Source: Oscillospiraceae bacterium | GTDB taxonomy: Bacteria > Bacillota > Clostridia > Oscillospirales > Ruminococcaceae | DNA: 12,359 nt | Reading direction: 5' to 3' | Assembly: GCA_004554485.1 (NCBI GenBank) | Contig: SFLS01000032.1 | Span: 1-12,359, forward strand | Shown here: piece after piece, positions 6,158 to 12,359 of the stretch | Layout of the letters: each line of letters starts with the position of its first letter | How positions within the stretch are numbered: position 1 is the stretch's first letter | Notes under the pieces: generated by a model | The model's database searches: none | Told to the model about the DNA's origin: nothing | What the model saw: the letters and a program-made list of their open reading frames with translations, nothing else | Translations under genes and position numbers: made by a program

Positions 6158-7171
6158 ATGAGTAAGGTATTCATTCCGCAGGGGTACCACAGCTGTCTTT
6201 CGCTGTACGATACCCAAAAAGCCATCAGTCTGATCAAGCGGCTGTTTGAGGATACGCTGTGCGGCAATCTGAACCTCAGCCGTGTCTCGGCCCCGCTGTT
6301 TGTGGAAGCTTCCACGGGCCTCAATGACGATCTGAACGGCGTGGAACGCGCCGTCTCCTTTGATGTGCCGGATATCGGGCGGGAGGCGCAGGTCGTCCAT
6401 TCGCTGGCCAAGTGGAAGCGCCTGGCGCTTTTCCGCTACGGCTTTCAGCCCGGCAAGGGACTGTATACCGATATGAACGCCATCCGTCGGGATGAGGAAC
6501 TGGATAATATCCACTCGGTCTATGTGGACCAGTGGGACTGGGAAAAGGTTATCACCGCCGAGGAACGCACCGTGGATTACCTCAAGGCGACGGTGCAAAG
6601 CATCGTGGATGCCATCGCCTCCACCCAGCGCACCCTGCGGGCTATCTATCCGCAGCTCAATACCGTCCCCGAGCTGGAACAGAGGGTAACCTTCCTCACC
6701 ACGCAGGAGCTGGAGGACCGCTACCCCGATAAGACCCCCAAGGAGCGGGAAAACGTTGCCGCCAGGGAGTACCGCACCGTTTTCCTCATGCAGATCGGCG
6801 GGGCGCTCAAAAGCGGCAAGCCCCATGATGGCCGGGCGCCCGACTACGATGACTGGACGCTCAACGGCGACCTGCTGGTGTATAACGAGGTTCTGGATTC
6901 CGCTTTTGAGCTGTCCTCCATGGGCATCCGGGTCGATCCGGCCGCACTGGACCGTCAGCTGACCGCTGCGGGCTGCGATAACCGGCGCAGCCTGCCCTTC
7001 CACCGGATGCTGCTCAACGGCGAGCTGCCCCTTACCATTGGCGGCGGCATTGGGCAGTCCCGGTTGTGTATGTTCCTGATGGGAATGGCGCACATCGGGG
7101 AGGTACAGTCCTCGGTGTGGGATGATGAAACGCAAAGACAGTGCGAAGCGGCGGGCATTACGCTGCTGTAA
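6158..7171 (+). CDS. asnA: Aspartate--ammonia ligase (asparagine synthetase A)
   Basis: A 337-residue cytosolic enzyme making asparagine from aspartate, ammonia and ATP, with a class II aminoacyl-tRNA-synthetase-like fold. Diagnostic stretches are APLFVEASTGLNDDLNGVER (residues 45-64), the VYVDQWDWEK strand (121-130) and the ATP-site motif GGGIGQSRL (295-303), close to the C-terminus as expected for class II motif 3. Length is normal for AsnA (about 330). The ATG at 6158 follows AAAGGAGA; an upstream in-frame TTG at 6122 lies within the promoter -10 box and is rejected. The gene is monocistronic: a strong promoter lies ahead and a hairpin terminator behind. Its presence shows the cell can make asparagine with free ammonia. 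Confidence 0.96.
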   Translation: MSKVFIPQGYHSCLSLYDTQKAISLIKRLFEDTLCGNLNLSRVSAPLFVEASTGLNDDLNGVERAVSFDVPDIGREAQVVHSLAKWKRLALFRYGFQPGKGLYTDMNAIRRDEELDNIHSVYVDQWDWEKVITAEERTVDYLKATVQSIVDAIASTQRTLRAIYPQLNTVPELEQRVTFLTTQELEDRYPDKTPKERENVAAREYRTVFLMQIGGALKSGKPHDGRAPDYDDWTLNGDLLVYNEVLDSAFELSSMGIRVDPAALDRQLTAAGCDNRRSLPFHRMLLNGELPLTIGGGIGQSRLCMFLMGMAHIGEVQSSVWDDETQRQCEAAGITLL

Positions 7172-7181
7172 CGGAACAAGG

Positions 7182-7226
7182 AGGACGGGTCACCTGCCGC
7201 AAAAGGGGCGGGCGGCCCGTCCTTTT
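7182..7226 (+). terminator. Intrinsic terminator of asnA
   Basis: AGGACGGG (7182-7189) pairs with CCCGTCCT (7216-7223), with a small inner CCGC/GCGG pairing in the loop and a TTTT run at 7223-7226. It starts 10 bases after the asnA stop. The large loop makes it less compact than the terminator at 1195. Confidence 0.7.
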
Positions 7227-7307
7227 CTGCCCGGTGCGCAATTTTTCCCCCAGCCTTACATAAAACAGAAAAGGGGGCGGCCCGGCGCCGTTGCCCAAGG
7301 GGGAATC

Positions 7308-7820
7308 ATGGTGAAAAAAACAATATCTGCCGCTCTGCTGGCGGCGCTGCTGGCCGTGGGCATGGCGGCCTGCGGCGGCCAAAAGGGCGAACCGTCCGCC
7401 TACGAGCTGGGCAGCGGCGTAACGCTGGAGCAGCTGGTGGAGGAAACGGCCCAAAAATACGAAATGCCGGAAAGCGTCGTCTTAAACGGCGCCGACCTTG
7501 CCGCTTTGCTGGGCCTGCGGGAAAAAACGGTGGCGGAGGGCTGCGGACGCATCGCCGTCGCCCAAGATGCCCCGGAGCAGTTGCTTGTGCTGCGCGCGGC
7601 CGCGGGCGAGGCCAAAACCGTCGCCGCCGCGCTGCAAAAGCGCCTGCAAAGCCAGCAGCAGGCTTTTGCCGCCTTTCCCGCGCAGGGGGATAAGGCGGCG
7701 GCCGGCCGGGTCATGGCAGCGGGTGACTATTGCCTATTGTTCATTCTGGACTGGCCGGAGGAGGGGAGCGCTGATGCGATCGAGCAGGATCTTCTGGGCT
7801 ATTTTGTGGCGTCTGCGTAG
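7308..7820 (+). CDS. Small DUF4358-like lipoprotein
   Basis: A 170-residue exported lipoprotein. It has a basic start (MVKK), a hydrophobic stretch (residues 8-18) and a lipobox-like MAAC ending at Cys22, followed by GGQ, so it should be anchored to the outer face of the membrane. The mature part is an acidic, Ala-rich alpha/beta domain with a Cys near residue 143 and the run DYCLLFILDWPEEGSADAIE, resembling DUF4358 proteins of Clostridia, which have no known function. The start is either ATG 7308 or the adjacent GTG 7311; AAGGGGG at 7297-7303 is closer to ideal spacing for the GTG. A longer upstream extension of the frame overlaps asnA and is rejected because it would bury the signal peptide. 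No clear promoter is seen between the asnA terminator and this gene. Confidence 0.75.
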   Translation: MVKKTISAALLAALLAVGMAACGGQKGEPSAYELGSGVTLEQLVEETAQKYEMPESVVLNGADLAALLGLREKTVAEGCGRIAVAQDAPEQLLVLRAAAGEAKTVAAALQKRLQSQQQAFAAFPAQGDKAAAGRVMAAGDYCLLFILDWPEEGSADAIEQDLLGYFVASA

Positions 7821-7859
7821 GGCCGGCGGAAAAAGTCCGCCCCCGCAGCCGAAAAACGG

Positions 7860-7888
7860 TTGCACCCTATGGCTTTTTCGTGTATAAT
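7860..7888 (+). promoter_or_regulatory. Strong sigma-A promoter of the SRP RNA
   Basis: TTGCAC (7860-7865), a 17-base spacer and perfect TATAAT (7883-7888) place initiation near 7895, at the 5' end of the SRP RNA. This is the strongest -10 in the window, as expected for a stable RNA. It could also supply read-through to dnaX. Confidence 0.85.
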
Positions 7889-7894
7889 AACAAA

Positions 7895-8057
7895 GTAGGC
7901 CATGACAGGTCATGTGAAGGCAGTCTTTGTCATGCGGAAATCTGGTCCTGTGCGACGCAGTGCTGTGAACCATGTCAGGCGGGGAACCGAGCAGCATTAA
8001 GCAGCATTTGCGGGTGCCGCAGCCAACCGGGTTTCCGTATGATAAAGGCTGTCTTTT
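7895..8057 (+). ncRNA. ffs: Signal recognition particle RNA (4.5S / small SRP type)
   Basis: The RNA scaffold of the signal recognition particle, which binds Ffh and targets nascent membrane proteins. The Ffh-binding apical domain is unmistakable: GUCAGG (7974-7979), a GGAA tetraloop closed by GG/CC (within 7980-7989) and AGCAGC (7990-7995), the same 22-base length as in E. coli. The outer arms 7918-7945 and 8027-8054 pair over 28 consecutive positions including six G-U pairs. The stem is followed by TTTT to 8057, which could end the transcript. A 5' hairpin, CATGA-CAGG-TCATG (7901-7914), precedes the core. The two-hairpin Alu domain of the large Bacillus-type RNA is not seen, so it is an extended small type. 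The position just before dnaX matches B. subtilis scr. The 5' end is estimated from the promoter. Confidence 0.88.
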
Positions 8058-8084
8058 CATCTTAGGCAAGGGAGGTGCGCCCCG

Positions 8085-9716
8085 TTGTATCAGGCGCTGT
8101 ACCGCAAGTGGAGACCCCGCACCTTCGAAGAGGTCGTGGGGCAGGAGCCTATCACCACCGCGTTGAAAAACGAAATGCTGCAGGGCAAACCCGCCCATGC
8201 CTATCTGCTGATGGGCAGCCGGGGCACCGGCAAGACCACCTGCGCCAAGCTGATCGCCAAGGCGGTCAACTGTCTGAATCCGCACGACGGCAGTCCCTGC
8301 GGGGAATGTGAATGCTGCCGTGGGGTGGATAACGGCAGCCTGGTGGACGTTGTGGAGATCGACGCCGCCAGCAACAACGGCGTCGATAACATCCGTGACC
8401 TGCGGGAGGAAGCGGTCTTTCTGCCCCATGTGGCCCGGTACCGTGTTTATATCATCGATGAAGCGCACATGCTTTCGGTCGGCGCGGTCAACGCCCTCTT
8501 AAAGATCATGGAGGAGCCGCCGGAGCACGTCATTTTCATTTTAGCGACCACCGAAGTGCACAAGATCCCTGCGACCATTCAGTCCCGCTGCCAGCGGTTT
8601 GATTTCAAGCGGATCGCCCCGGAGGTCATTCGGGACAGGCTGCTGTATATCGCACGGCAGGAGGGGATAGACCTTTCCGAAGAGGCCGCCGCCCTTATTG
8701 CCCGCATTGCCGATGGCGGAATGCGCGATGCGCTTTCGCTGCTGGATCTCTGCTGGGCGCATGGCAGCGAGATCTCGGTGCAGACGGTCAGCGAAGCGGC
8801 CGGGTTGGTCGGCCAGGATTATCTTTTTGAGATTGCCACGGCCGCGGCTGCCGGCGATTTTACCGGCGCCATGGAGGCCATGGAACGGCTGGCGGGACAG
8901 GCTGTGGAGTACGACCGCCTGTGCAGCCAGCTGATCGGCCACTACCGCAACCTGCTGGTGGCGGCGACGGCCAAACACCCGGAGCAGCTCATCGTATGCC
9001 TGCCCCAGACGCTGGAGCAGTACAAAAAGCAGGCGGCATCCAGCAGCCCCGCCGTGCTGATGGATGCCATCCGCACCCTGCAGGATACGCAAAGCGCCAT
9101 GACCCGTACCACCAGCCGCCGGGCGGAAATGGAGCTGGCGCTGCTGAAGCTCAGCGACCGGCGGCTCAGCCGGTCGCCGGAGGCCTTGCTTGCCCGCATC
9201 GAGGAGCTGGAAGCCAGGCTGAACCGCCTTTTGGCGGAAGGCGTTCGGCTCCCGTCACCCGAATCGGGAGGGCAGGAGCCGGCAGGATCCGCCGAACCGG
9301 TCGAACAGCCTTCCCCGGCGCAGGTGACCTTTGCCGGCATGGAACCGTCCTCCCGGTCCGCCCCCGAAAAAGCGTCGGCCGCGGCGGAACCCATGCCGGA
9401 GGAACAGTGGCAGCAGATCCTGCAGCGGCTGGGGGTCATCAATAAGATGCTGGCCGGCGCCCTGATGGGCAGCCATGCCTATCTGCGGGGCCAGACGGTG
9501 CTGGTGGAATGCGGCAACCCCATCTTCCTGGAGATGATGCGCAGCAACGATTTTACCCGTCAGAGCCTCAAACGCGCCATTGCGGAAGTAACCGGCGCTA
9601 GGTACGGCGTAGGCCCGTACACAGCCGAAAAAAAACCGGCCGCCGAAGAACCCAGCCCGCTGGAAAGCCTCCTGAAGGAAGCGGAGGGGCGGGGGATCCC
9701 GGTGACGAGAGAATAA
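8085..9716 (+). CDS. dnaX: DNA polymerase III subunit tau (clamp loader ATPase)
   Basis: A 543-residue clamp-loader subunit that uses ATP to place the sliding clamp at primed DNA and links the replisome. The AAA+ core begins MYQALYRKWRP. It has Walker A GSRGTGKTT (residues 44-52), a four-Cys zinc site (63, 72, 75, 78), DEAH (125-128) and the SRC arginine finger (167-169). Domain III follows to about residue 370, then an acidic, Pro/Ala/Ser-rich linker (about 385-440) and a C-terminal domain that would contact DnaE or PolC. The start is TTG at 8085, with AGGGAGGTG eight to ten bases upstream; no ATG alternative preserves the conserved N-terminus. An A8 run lies at codons 515-517. The next gene starts 28 bases after the stop, forming the usual dnaX-ybaB-recR operon downstream of the SRP RNA. 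Confidence 0.96.
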   Translation: MYQALYRKWRPRTFEEVVGQEPITTALKNEMLQGKPAHAYLLMGSRGTGKTTCAKLIAKAVNCLNPHDGSPCGECECCRGVDNGSLVDVVEIDAASNNGVDNIRDLREEAVFLPHVARYRVYIIDEAHMLSVGAVNALLKIMEEPPEHVIFILATTEVHKIPATIQSRCQRFDFKRIAPEVIRDRLLYIARQEGIDLSEEAAALIARIADGGMRDALSLLDLCWAHGSEISVQTVSEAAGLVGQDYLFEIATAAAAGDFTGAMEAMERLAGQAVEYDRLCSQLIGHYRNLLVAATAKHPEQLIVCLPQTLEQYKKQAASSSPAVLMDAIRTLQDTQSAMTRTTSRRAEMELALLKLSDRRLSRSPEALLARIEELEARLNRLLAEGVRLPSPESGGQEPAGSAEPVEQPSPAQVTFAGMEPSSRSAPEKASAAAEPMPEEQWQQILQRLGVINKMLAGALMGSHAYLRGQTVLVECGNPIFLEMMRSNDFTRQSLKRAIAEVTGARYGVGPYTAEKKPAAEEPSPLESLLKEAEGRGIPVTRE

Positions 9717-9744
9717 AAGCCAAACGATCAAAAGGAGAATCGAT

Positions 9745-10083
9745 ATGAAAGCAAGAATCCCGCAGGGGGCCGGCGGCGCCGGCAGCATGAACCAGATGAT
9801 GGCCAAAATGCAGAAGATGCAGGAGGAAATGACCCGCGCCCAGGCCGAGCTGGAGGAAAAGGTCTACCGTGTTTCCGCCGGCGGCGGCAATATCGAAGTG
9901 GAGATCAACGGCAAAAAGGAAGTGACCGCGGTCCTCCTCAAGCCGGAGGTCGTGGACCCCGACGACATTGAATTCCTGCAGGATCTGATCCGGGAGGGCG
10001 TAAACGAGGCCATCCGAGCCTGCACCGCCGATGCCGAACAGACCATCAGCGCCATCACCGGCGGGCTGGATCTGGGGATCTGA
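9745..10083 (+). CDS. ybaB: YbaB/EbfC family nucleoid-associated protein
   Basis: A 112-residue dimeric DNA-binding protein of the YbaB/EbfC family, thought to associate with the nucleoid. A flexible Gly-rich start (residues 5-14) leads into a Met/Gln/Lys-rich helix (MNQMMAKMQKMQEEMTRAQ, 15-33). The family core follows: GGGNIEVEINGKKEVTAV (46-63), then KPEVVDPDDIEFLQDLI (66-82) and a C-terminal helix. Length is normal (about 100-115). AAAGGAGA lies 6-7 bases before the ATG. It sits between dnaX and recR, the standard arrangement (B. subtilis yaaK), and is presumably cotranscribed with both. The exact cellular role of the family remains unsettled. Confidence 0.95.
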   Translation: MKARIPQGAGGAGSMNQMMAKMQKMQEEMTRAQAELEEKVYRVSAGGGNIEVEINGKKEVTAVLLKPEVVDPDDIEFLQDLIREGVNEAIRACTADAEQTISAITGGLDLGI

Positions 10084-10112
10084 GTGTATTCTGACCAAAG
10101 GAGGGAACCCGG

Positions 10113-10712
10113 ATGGATTCCACCGCAGCACCGCTGCAAAAGCTGATTGAGCAGTTTGCCAGGCTGCCCGGCGTGGGGCGTAAGATGGCGCAGCGCTTTG
10201 CCTTTTACGTTCTGGACCTGCCGGAGGAAAAAGCACGGGAGTTTTCCGAAGCGATCCTGGAAGCCAAAAGCAAAATTAAAAAGTGCACCGTCTGCGGCAA
10301 CTTTACCGAAGGGGAGCTATGCCCCATTTGCAGCGCCAAGGGGCGGGATTCCTCCCTCATCTGCGTGGTGGAGGACCCCCGCGATGTGCTGGCGTTCGAG
10401 CGCACCCGGGAATACAACGGCGTCTACCACGTCCTGCACGGGCTTATTTCGCCCATGGATGGCATCGGCCCCGACCAGCTGACCATCAAGGAGCTTCTGG
10501 GCCGCATCAACCGCGGCGGCGTCAGCGAGGTCATTATGGCGACCAACCCCACCGTGGAAGGGGAGGCGACCGCCATGTACATCGCAAAGCTGCTCAAACC
10601 TCTGGGGGTTAAGGTCAGCCGGCTGGCCTACGGGATCCCTGTGGGCGGCAATCTGGAGTACGCCGATGAGGTGACGCTCTGGCGCGCCATGGAGGGACGC
10701 AGCGAGCTGTAA
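10113..10712 (+). CDS. recR: Recombination mediator RecR
   Basis: A 199-residue DNA-repair protein that with RecO and RecF loads RecA at gaps. The helix-hairpin-helix LPGVGRKMAQR spans residues 18-28. A four-Cys zinc finger uses Cys58, 61, 70 and 73. The Toprim domain starts at about residue 81 with ICVVEDPRD (83-91), including Glu87/Asp88, and continues through HGLISPMDGIGPDQL. The C-terminal Walker-B-like end, LAYGIPVGGNLEYADEVTL, is typical. Length is exactly that of the family (about 198). AAAGGAGGG lies upstream of the ATG, 29 bases after the ybaB stop. No terminator is seen after it; the next transcript starts from the smpB promoter. Confidence 0.97.
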   Translation: MDSTAAPLQKLIEQFARLPGVGRKMAQRFAFYVLDLPEEKAREFSEAILEAKSKIKKCTVCGNFTEGELCPICSAKGRDSSLICVVEDPRDVLAFERTREYNGVYHVLHGLISPMDGIGPDQLTIKELLGRINRGGVSEVIMATNPTVEGEATAMYIAKLLKPLGVKVSRLAYGIPVGGNLEYADEVTLWRAMEGRSEL

Positions 10713-10730
10713 GGCTTCGACCCGGCCTGC

Positions 10731-10758
10731 TTGACAAATCCGTAATTTGTGATATGAT
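10731..10758 (+). promoter_or_regulatory. Sigma-A promoter of smpB-ssrA
   Basis: Consensus TTGACA (10731-10736), a 16-base spacer and TATGAT (10753-10758) lie 32 bases ahead of the smpB ATG. No separate promoter is evident in the 24 bases between smpB and tmRNA, so this promoter probably supplies both, with tmRNA released by processing. Confidence 0.82.
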
Positions 10759-10789
10759 GTGATTCCAACAAGGAAAGGAGTGACCGCAC

Positions 10790-11257
10790 ATGGCAGAAAA
10801 TCGCGGGACCAAGCAAATCGCCGTCAACCGCCAGGCGCGGCACGAATACTTTGTGGAAGAAACGCTGGAAGCCGGCATCGAGCTGTTCGGCACGGAGGTA
10901 AAAAGCCTGCGTAACGGCGGCATAAACCTCAAGGATAGCTGGTGCAGCTTCGAGCACGGCGAGCTGTTCGCCCGACAGATGCACATCAGCCCCTACGAAA
11001 AAGGGAATATTTTCAACCGCGATCCGCTGCGGCCCAAAAAGCTGCTGCTGCACCGTCGGGAGCTGAACCGGCTGTACGGGCTGATCAAACAGCAGCAGGG
11101 CCTGACGCTGATCCCGCTGCAGGCATATTTCAGGGGCAGTCGGGTCAAGATAGAGCTGGGCGTCTGCCGAGGTAAAAAGCTGTACGATAAGCGCGCCGAC
11201 GCCGCCCGGCGGGATGCCAAGCGGGATATCGAACGGGCTATGCGTCAGCGGGGATAA
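10790..11257 (+). CDS. smpB: tmRNA-binding protein SmpB
   Basis: A 155-residue partner of tmRNA in trans-translation. It binds the tRNA-like domain and occupies the decoding centre of stalled ribosomes. Family marks are VNRQARHEYFVEETLEAGIE (residues 12-31), GTEVKSLR (34-41), HISPYEKGN (65-73), the basic loop RPKKLLLHRRE and GKKLYDKR near the C-terminus. These are followed by the lysine/arginine-rich tail that inserts into the mRNA channel. Length is normal (about 150-160). AGGAAAGGAG precedes the ATG. The gene lies 24 bases before its RNA partner, as in many Firmicutes. Confidence 0.97.
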   Translation: MAENRGTKQIAVNRQARHEYFVEETLEAGIELFGTEVKSLRNGGINLKDSWCSFEHGELFARQMHISPYEKGNIFNRDPLRPKKLLLHRRELNRLYGLIKQQQGLTLIPLQAYFRGSRVKIELGVCRGKKLYDKRADAARRDAKRDIERAMRQRG

Positions 11258-11281
11258 TCTCGCAAACCAAAAAGTGAATAT

Positions 11282-11627
11282 GGGGGCGTACCGGTTTCGA
11301 CGGGGACTGAGAAACAGGGTAAGCGAGTAGAGGCGCTCGACCTCTATAAAACGGGCAACCTTAAATATAAACGCTAACGAAGATTACGCGTACGCAGCCT
11401 AATTAGGCTGCCGTCCGACTGCGGAGGACCACGGCCGCAGAAGGGCGTCGATGAGTGGTGAACGAACGCAGGAGGGGCTCCGGGCCTGTGTTTGTATCAG
11501 GAGCTACCAAAGCCGCCAGCCTGCTGTCCGGCGGGCGGCCAAGGGAACCTGAAAAGAGCAGCTACACTCGTAGAAAGCCGTGCGGACTGGTTTTCGGACA
11601 GGAGTTCGACTCTCCTCGCCTCCACCA
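11282..11627 (+). ncRNA. ssrA: Transfer-messenger RNA (tmRNA)
   Basis: A 346-nucleotide RNA that rescues stalled ribosomes and tags their products for proteolysis. The 5' end GGGGGCG (11282-11288) pairs over seven positions with 11617-11623, including one G-U pair, and is followed by A and an encoded CCA (11625-11627). The conserved GGTTTCGACGGGGAC lies at the 5' side, and the T-arm GGAGTTCGACTCTCC at 11601-11615. The tag frame starts at GCT 11373 and reads ANEDYAYAA, ending at TAA 11400-11402. That stop sits in a hairpin (GCAGCCT-aatt-AGGCTGC), as is usual. The YA-x-AA ending fits recognition by ClpXP-type proteases. Open frames crossing this region are spurious. Confidence 0.97.
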
Positions 11628-11753
11628 TGTCGGAGCAAGCTTTATATCGCTTGCTAAGTCAGAGCGCGCATATGCCGCTGTTCTTTCTTTCTCAATCGGA
11701 CCCACTGCGCTGGGCTTCGATTTTGTTTTGGATGCAACCTTGAAAGTAGCGGC
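11628..11753 (+). other. tmRNA trailer with a hairpin; no gene seen
   Basis: These bases separate tmRNA from the truncated sugar-enzyme frame. They contain a perfect 7-bp hairpin, AGCAAGC (11634-11640) with GCTTGCT (11649-11655), loop TTTATATC, with no T run after it, so at best a weak terminator or a processing signal. A pyrimidine-rich stretch (CTGTTCTTTCTTTCTC) lies at 11677-11692. No ribosome-binding site or credible open frame is visible. Confidence 0.45.
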
Positions 11754-12359
11754 ATCTACAACAATGACACCGAGGATGGACTGCACATCACTTCCATGAG
11801 CGGTGGCTGGCTCGCCATCGTGCAGGGCTTTGCCGGTATGCGAACGGCAGACGGCAAGCTGTCCTTTGCACCGTTCTGCCCGAAGAACTGGGAGGGCTAT
11901 TCATTCACCGTCCTCTATCGCGGCCGCAGACTGCAGGTGACGATTGAGCCAGAGCAGGTGCATATTGATTTGCTGCAAGGGGAGTCCTCGAATGTTACCT
12001 TGTGGGGTGAGCCGTATACGGTGGATTGCAATGGCCTTTGCATAGAGAAGAAAAAAGCGTCGATCAAAGGGATCCTGCTCGACCTGGACGGTGTCATCAC
12101 CGAAACTTCCGAGTATCACTATCAGGCGTGGAAACAGCTGGCGGGTGAGATCGGTATTACCATCGACCGGCAGTTCAACGAGTGTCTCAAGGGCGTAAGT
12201 CGCATGGATTCGCTGGAACTGATTCTGCGTCATGGGGGAGTGGCAGAGCAGTATTCTGATGAGGAAAAGGCGGCACTGGCGGAGCGGAAAAACCGTCAAT
12301 ATGTGGCGCTTTTGCAAAACCTGACACCTGATCACGTGCTGCCCGGCATCCGTCAGTTT
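11754..12359 (+). CDS. 5'-truncated GH65 phosphorylase fused to beta-phosphoglucomutase (runs off the window)
   Basis: One uninterrupted frame. Residues encoded at 11754 to about 12045 match the end of GH65 maltose/kojibiose-type phosphorylases: YNNDTEDGLHITSM, then GGWLAIVQGFAGMR, SFAPFCPKNWEGYSF and the final beta-sandwich strands. After a KKK linker it becomes a HAD-superfamily beta-phosphoglucomutase. Motif I there is LLDLDGVITET, with the nucleophile and acid/base Asp pair, and the cap-domain LKGVSRMDSL follows. In intact systems GH65 splits a disaccharide with phosphate to beta-glucose-1-phosphate and the mutase converts it to glucose-6-phosphate. Here about 640 N-terminal GH65 residues, including the catalytic (alpha/alpha)6 barrel, are missing. 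The frame stays open upstream to a TAA at 11655, but without homology, promoter or Shine-Dalgarno. The first in-frame ATG is 11796. It is probably a remnant or an assembly join. A functional mutase from an internal start cannot be excluded, since the gene continues past the window. Confidence 0.75.
   Translation, partial: MYNNDTEDGLHITSMSGGWLAIVQGFAGMRTADGKLSFAPFCPKNWEGYSFTVLYRGRRLQVTIEPEQVHIDLLQGESSNVTLWGEPYTVDCNGLCIEKKKASIKGILLDLDGVITETSEYHYQAWKQLAGEIGITIDRQFNECLKGVSRMDSLELILRHGGVAEQYSDEEKAALAERKNRQYVALLQNLTPDHVLPGIRQF

Noticed and set aside
6140..7135. A 331-codon minus-strand frame opposite asnA
   Set aside because: Antisense shadow of a clearly conserved gene; no motifs and no ribosome-binding site.
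7122..7307. Extension of the lipoprotein frame upstream into asnA
   Set aside because: It would overlap asnA and the terminator and place a signal peptide internally.
7895..7917. Alu domain of a large, Bacillus-type SRP RNA
   Set aside because: Only one 5-bp hairpin is present and the promoter leaves no room for the two-hairpin fold.
11455..11799. Plus- and minus-strand open frames across the tmRNA 3' half
   Set aside because: They read through the acceptor stem and T-arm of ssrA; such spurious proteins are a common artefact at tmRNA genes.

Overview
The window looks like chromosomal DNA from a GC-rich, spore-forming-type member of the Clostridia, most likely Oscillospiraceae/Ruminococcaceae. 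Supporting points are the block SRP RNA - dnaX - ybaB - recR (the Bacillus subtilis scr-dnaX-yaaK-recR order), smpB directly followed by ssrA, strong Gram-positive Shine-Dalgarno sites, sigma-A type promoters, and two tiny Cys/Gly-rich membrane proteins of a kind typical of Clostridia. The family assignment is inference; nothing in the window fixes a genus.

Layout. Bases 1-1219 hold the tail of an upstream gene and a monogalactosyldiacylglycerol-synthase-like glycosyltransferase, closed by an intrinsic terminator. Two paralogous Cys-rich one-helix microproteins lie on the minus strand (1238-1694) behind a possible mother-cell sporulation promoter. Divergent from them is a ClpC/ClpA-type Hsp100 unfoldase (1827-4130) that lacks the ClpC middle domain. 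Then comes a two-gene operon with its own promoter: a FlK-like thioesterase and a DUF3810 membrane metalloprotease-like protein (4383-5930). Next is asnA (6158-7171), with a near-consensus promoter and a terminator, and then a small lipoprotein (7308-7820). The housekeeping block follows: SRP RNA with its own promoter, dnaX (TTG start), ybaB and recR, then smpB with its own promoter and tmRNA (11282-11627).

Two GC-rich intergenic elements (4198-4284 and 5973-6058) share one design: a matching outer inverted repeat enclosing three consecutive hairpins, a cloverleaf-like fold. They look like two copies, in opposite orientation, of an uncatalogued dispersed repeat.

Immediately beyond tmRNA the gene content changes abruptly. 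The window ends in an open frame that begins inside the C-terminal part of a GH65 disaccharide phosphorylase and continues without a break into beta-phosphoglucomutase. About the first 640 residues of the phosphorylase are absent. This is either a remnant of recombination at the tmRNA 3' end, a common integration site, or an assembly join. The trans-translation pair (smpB, ssrA), the SRP RNA and the replication/repair trio are ordinary housekeeping genes. The items most worth following up are the cloverleaf repeats, the Cys-rich microproteins, the M-domain-less Clp and the post-tmRNA junction.
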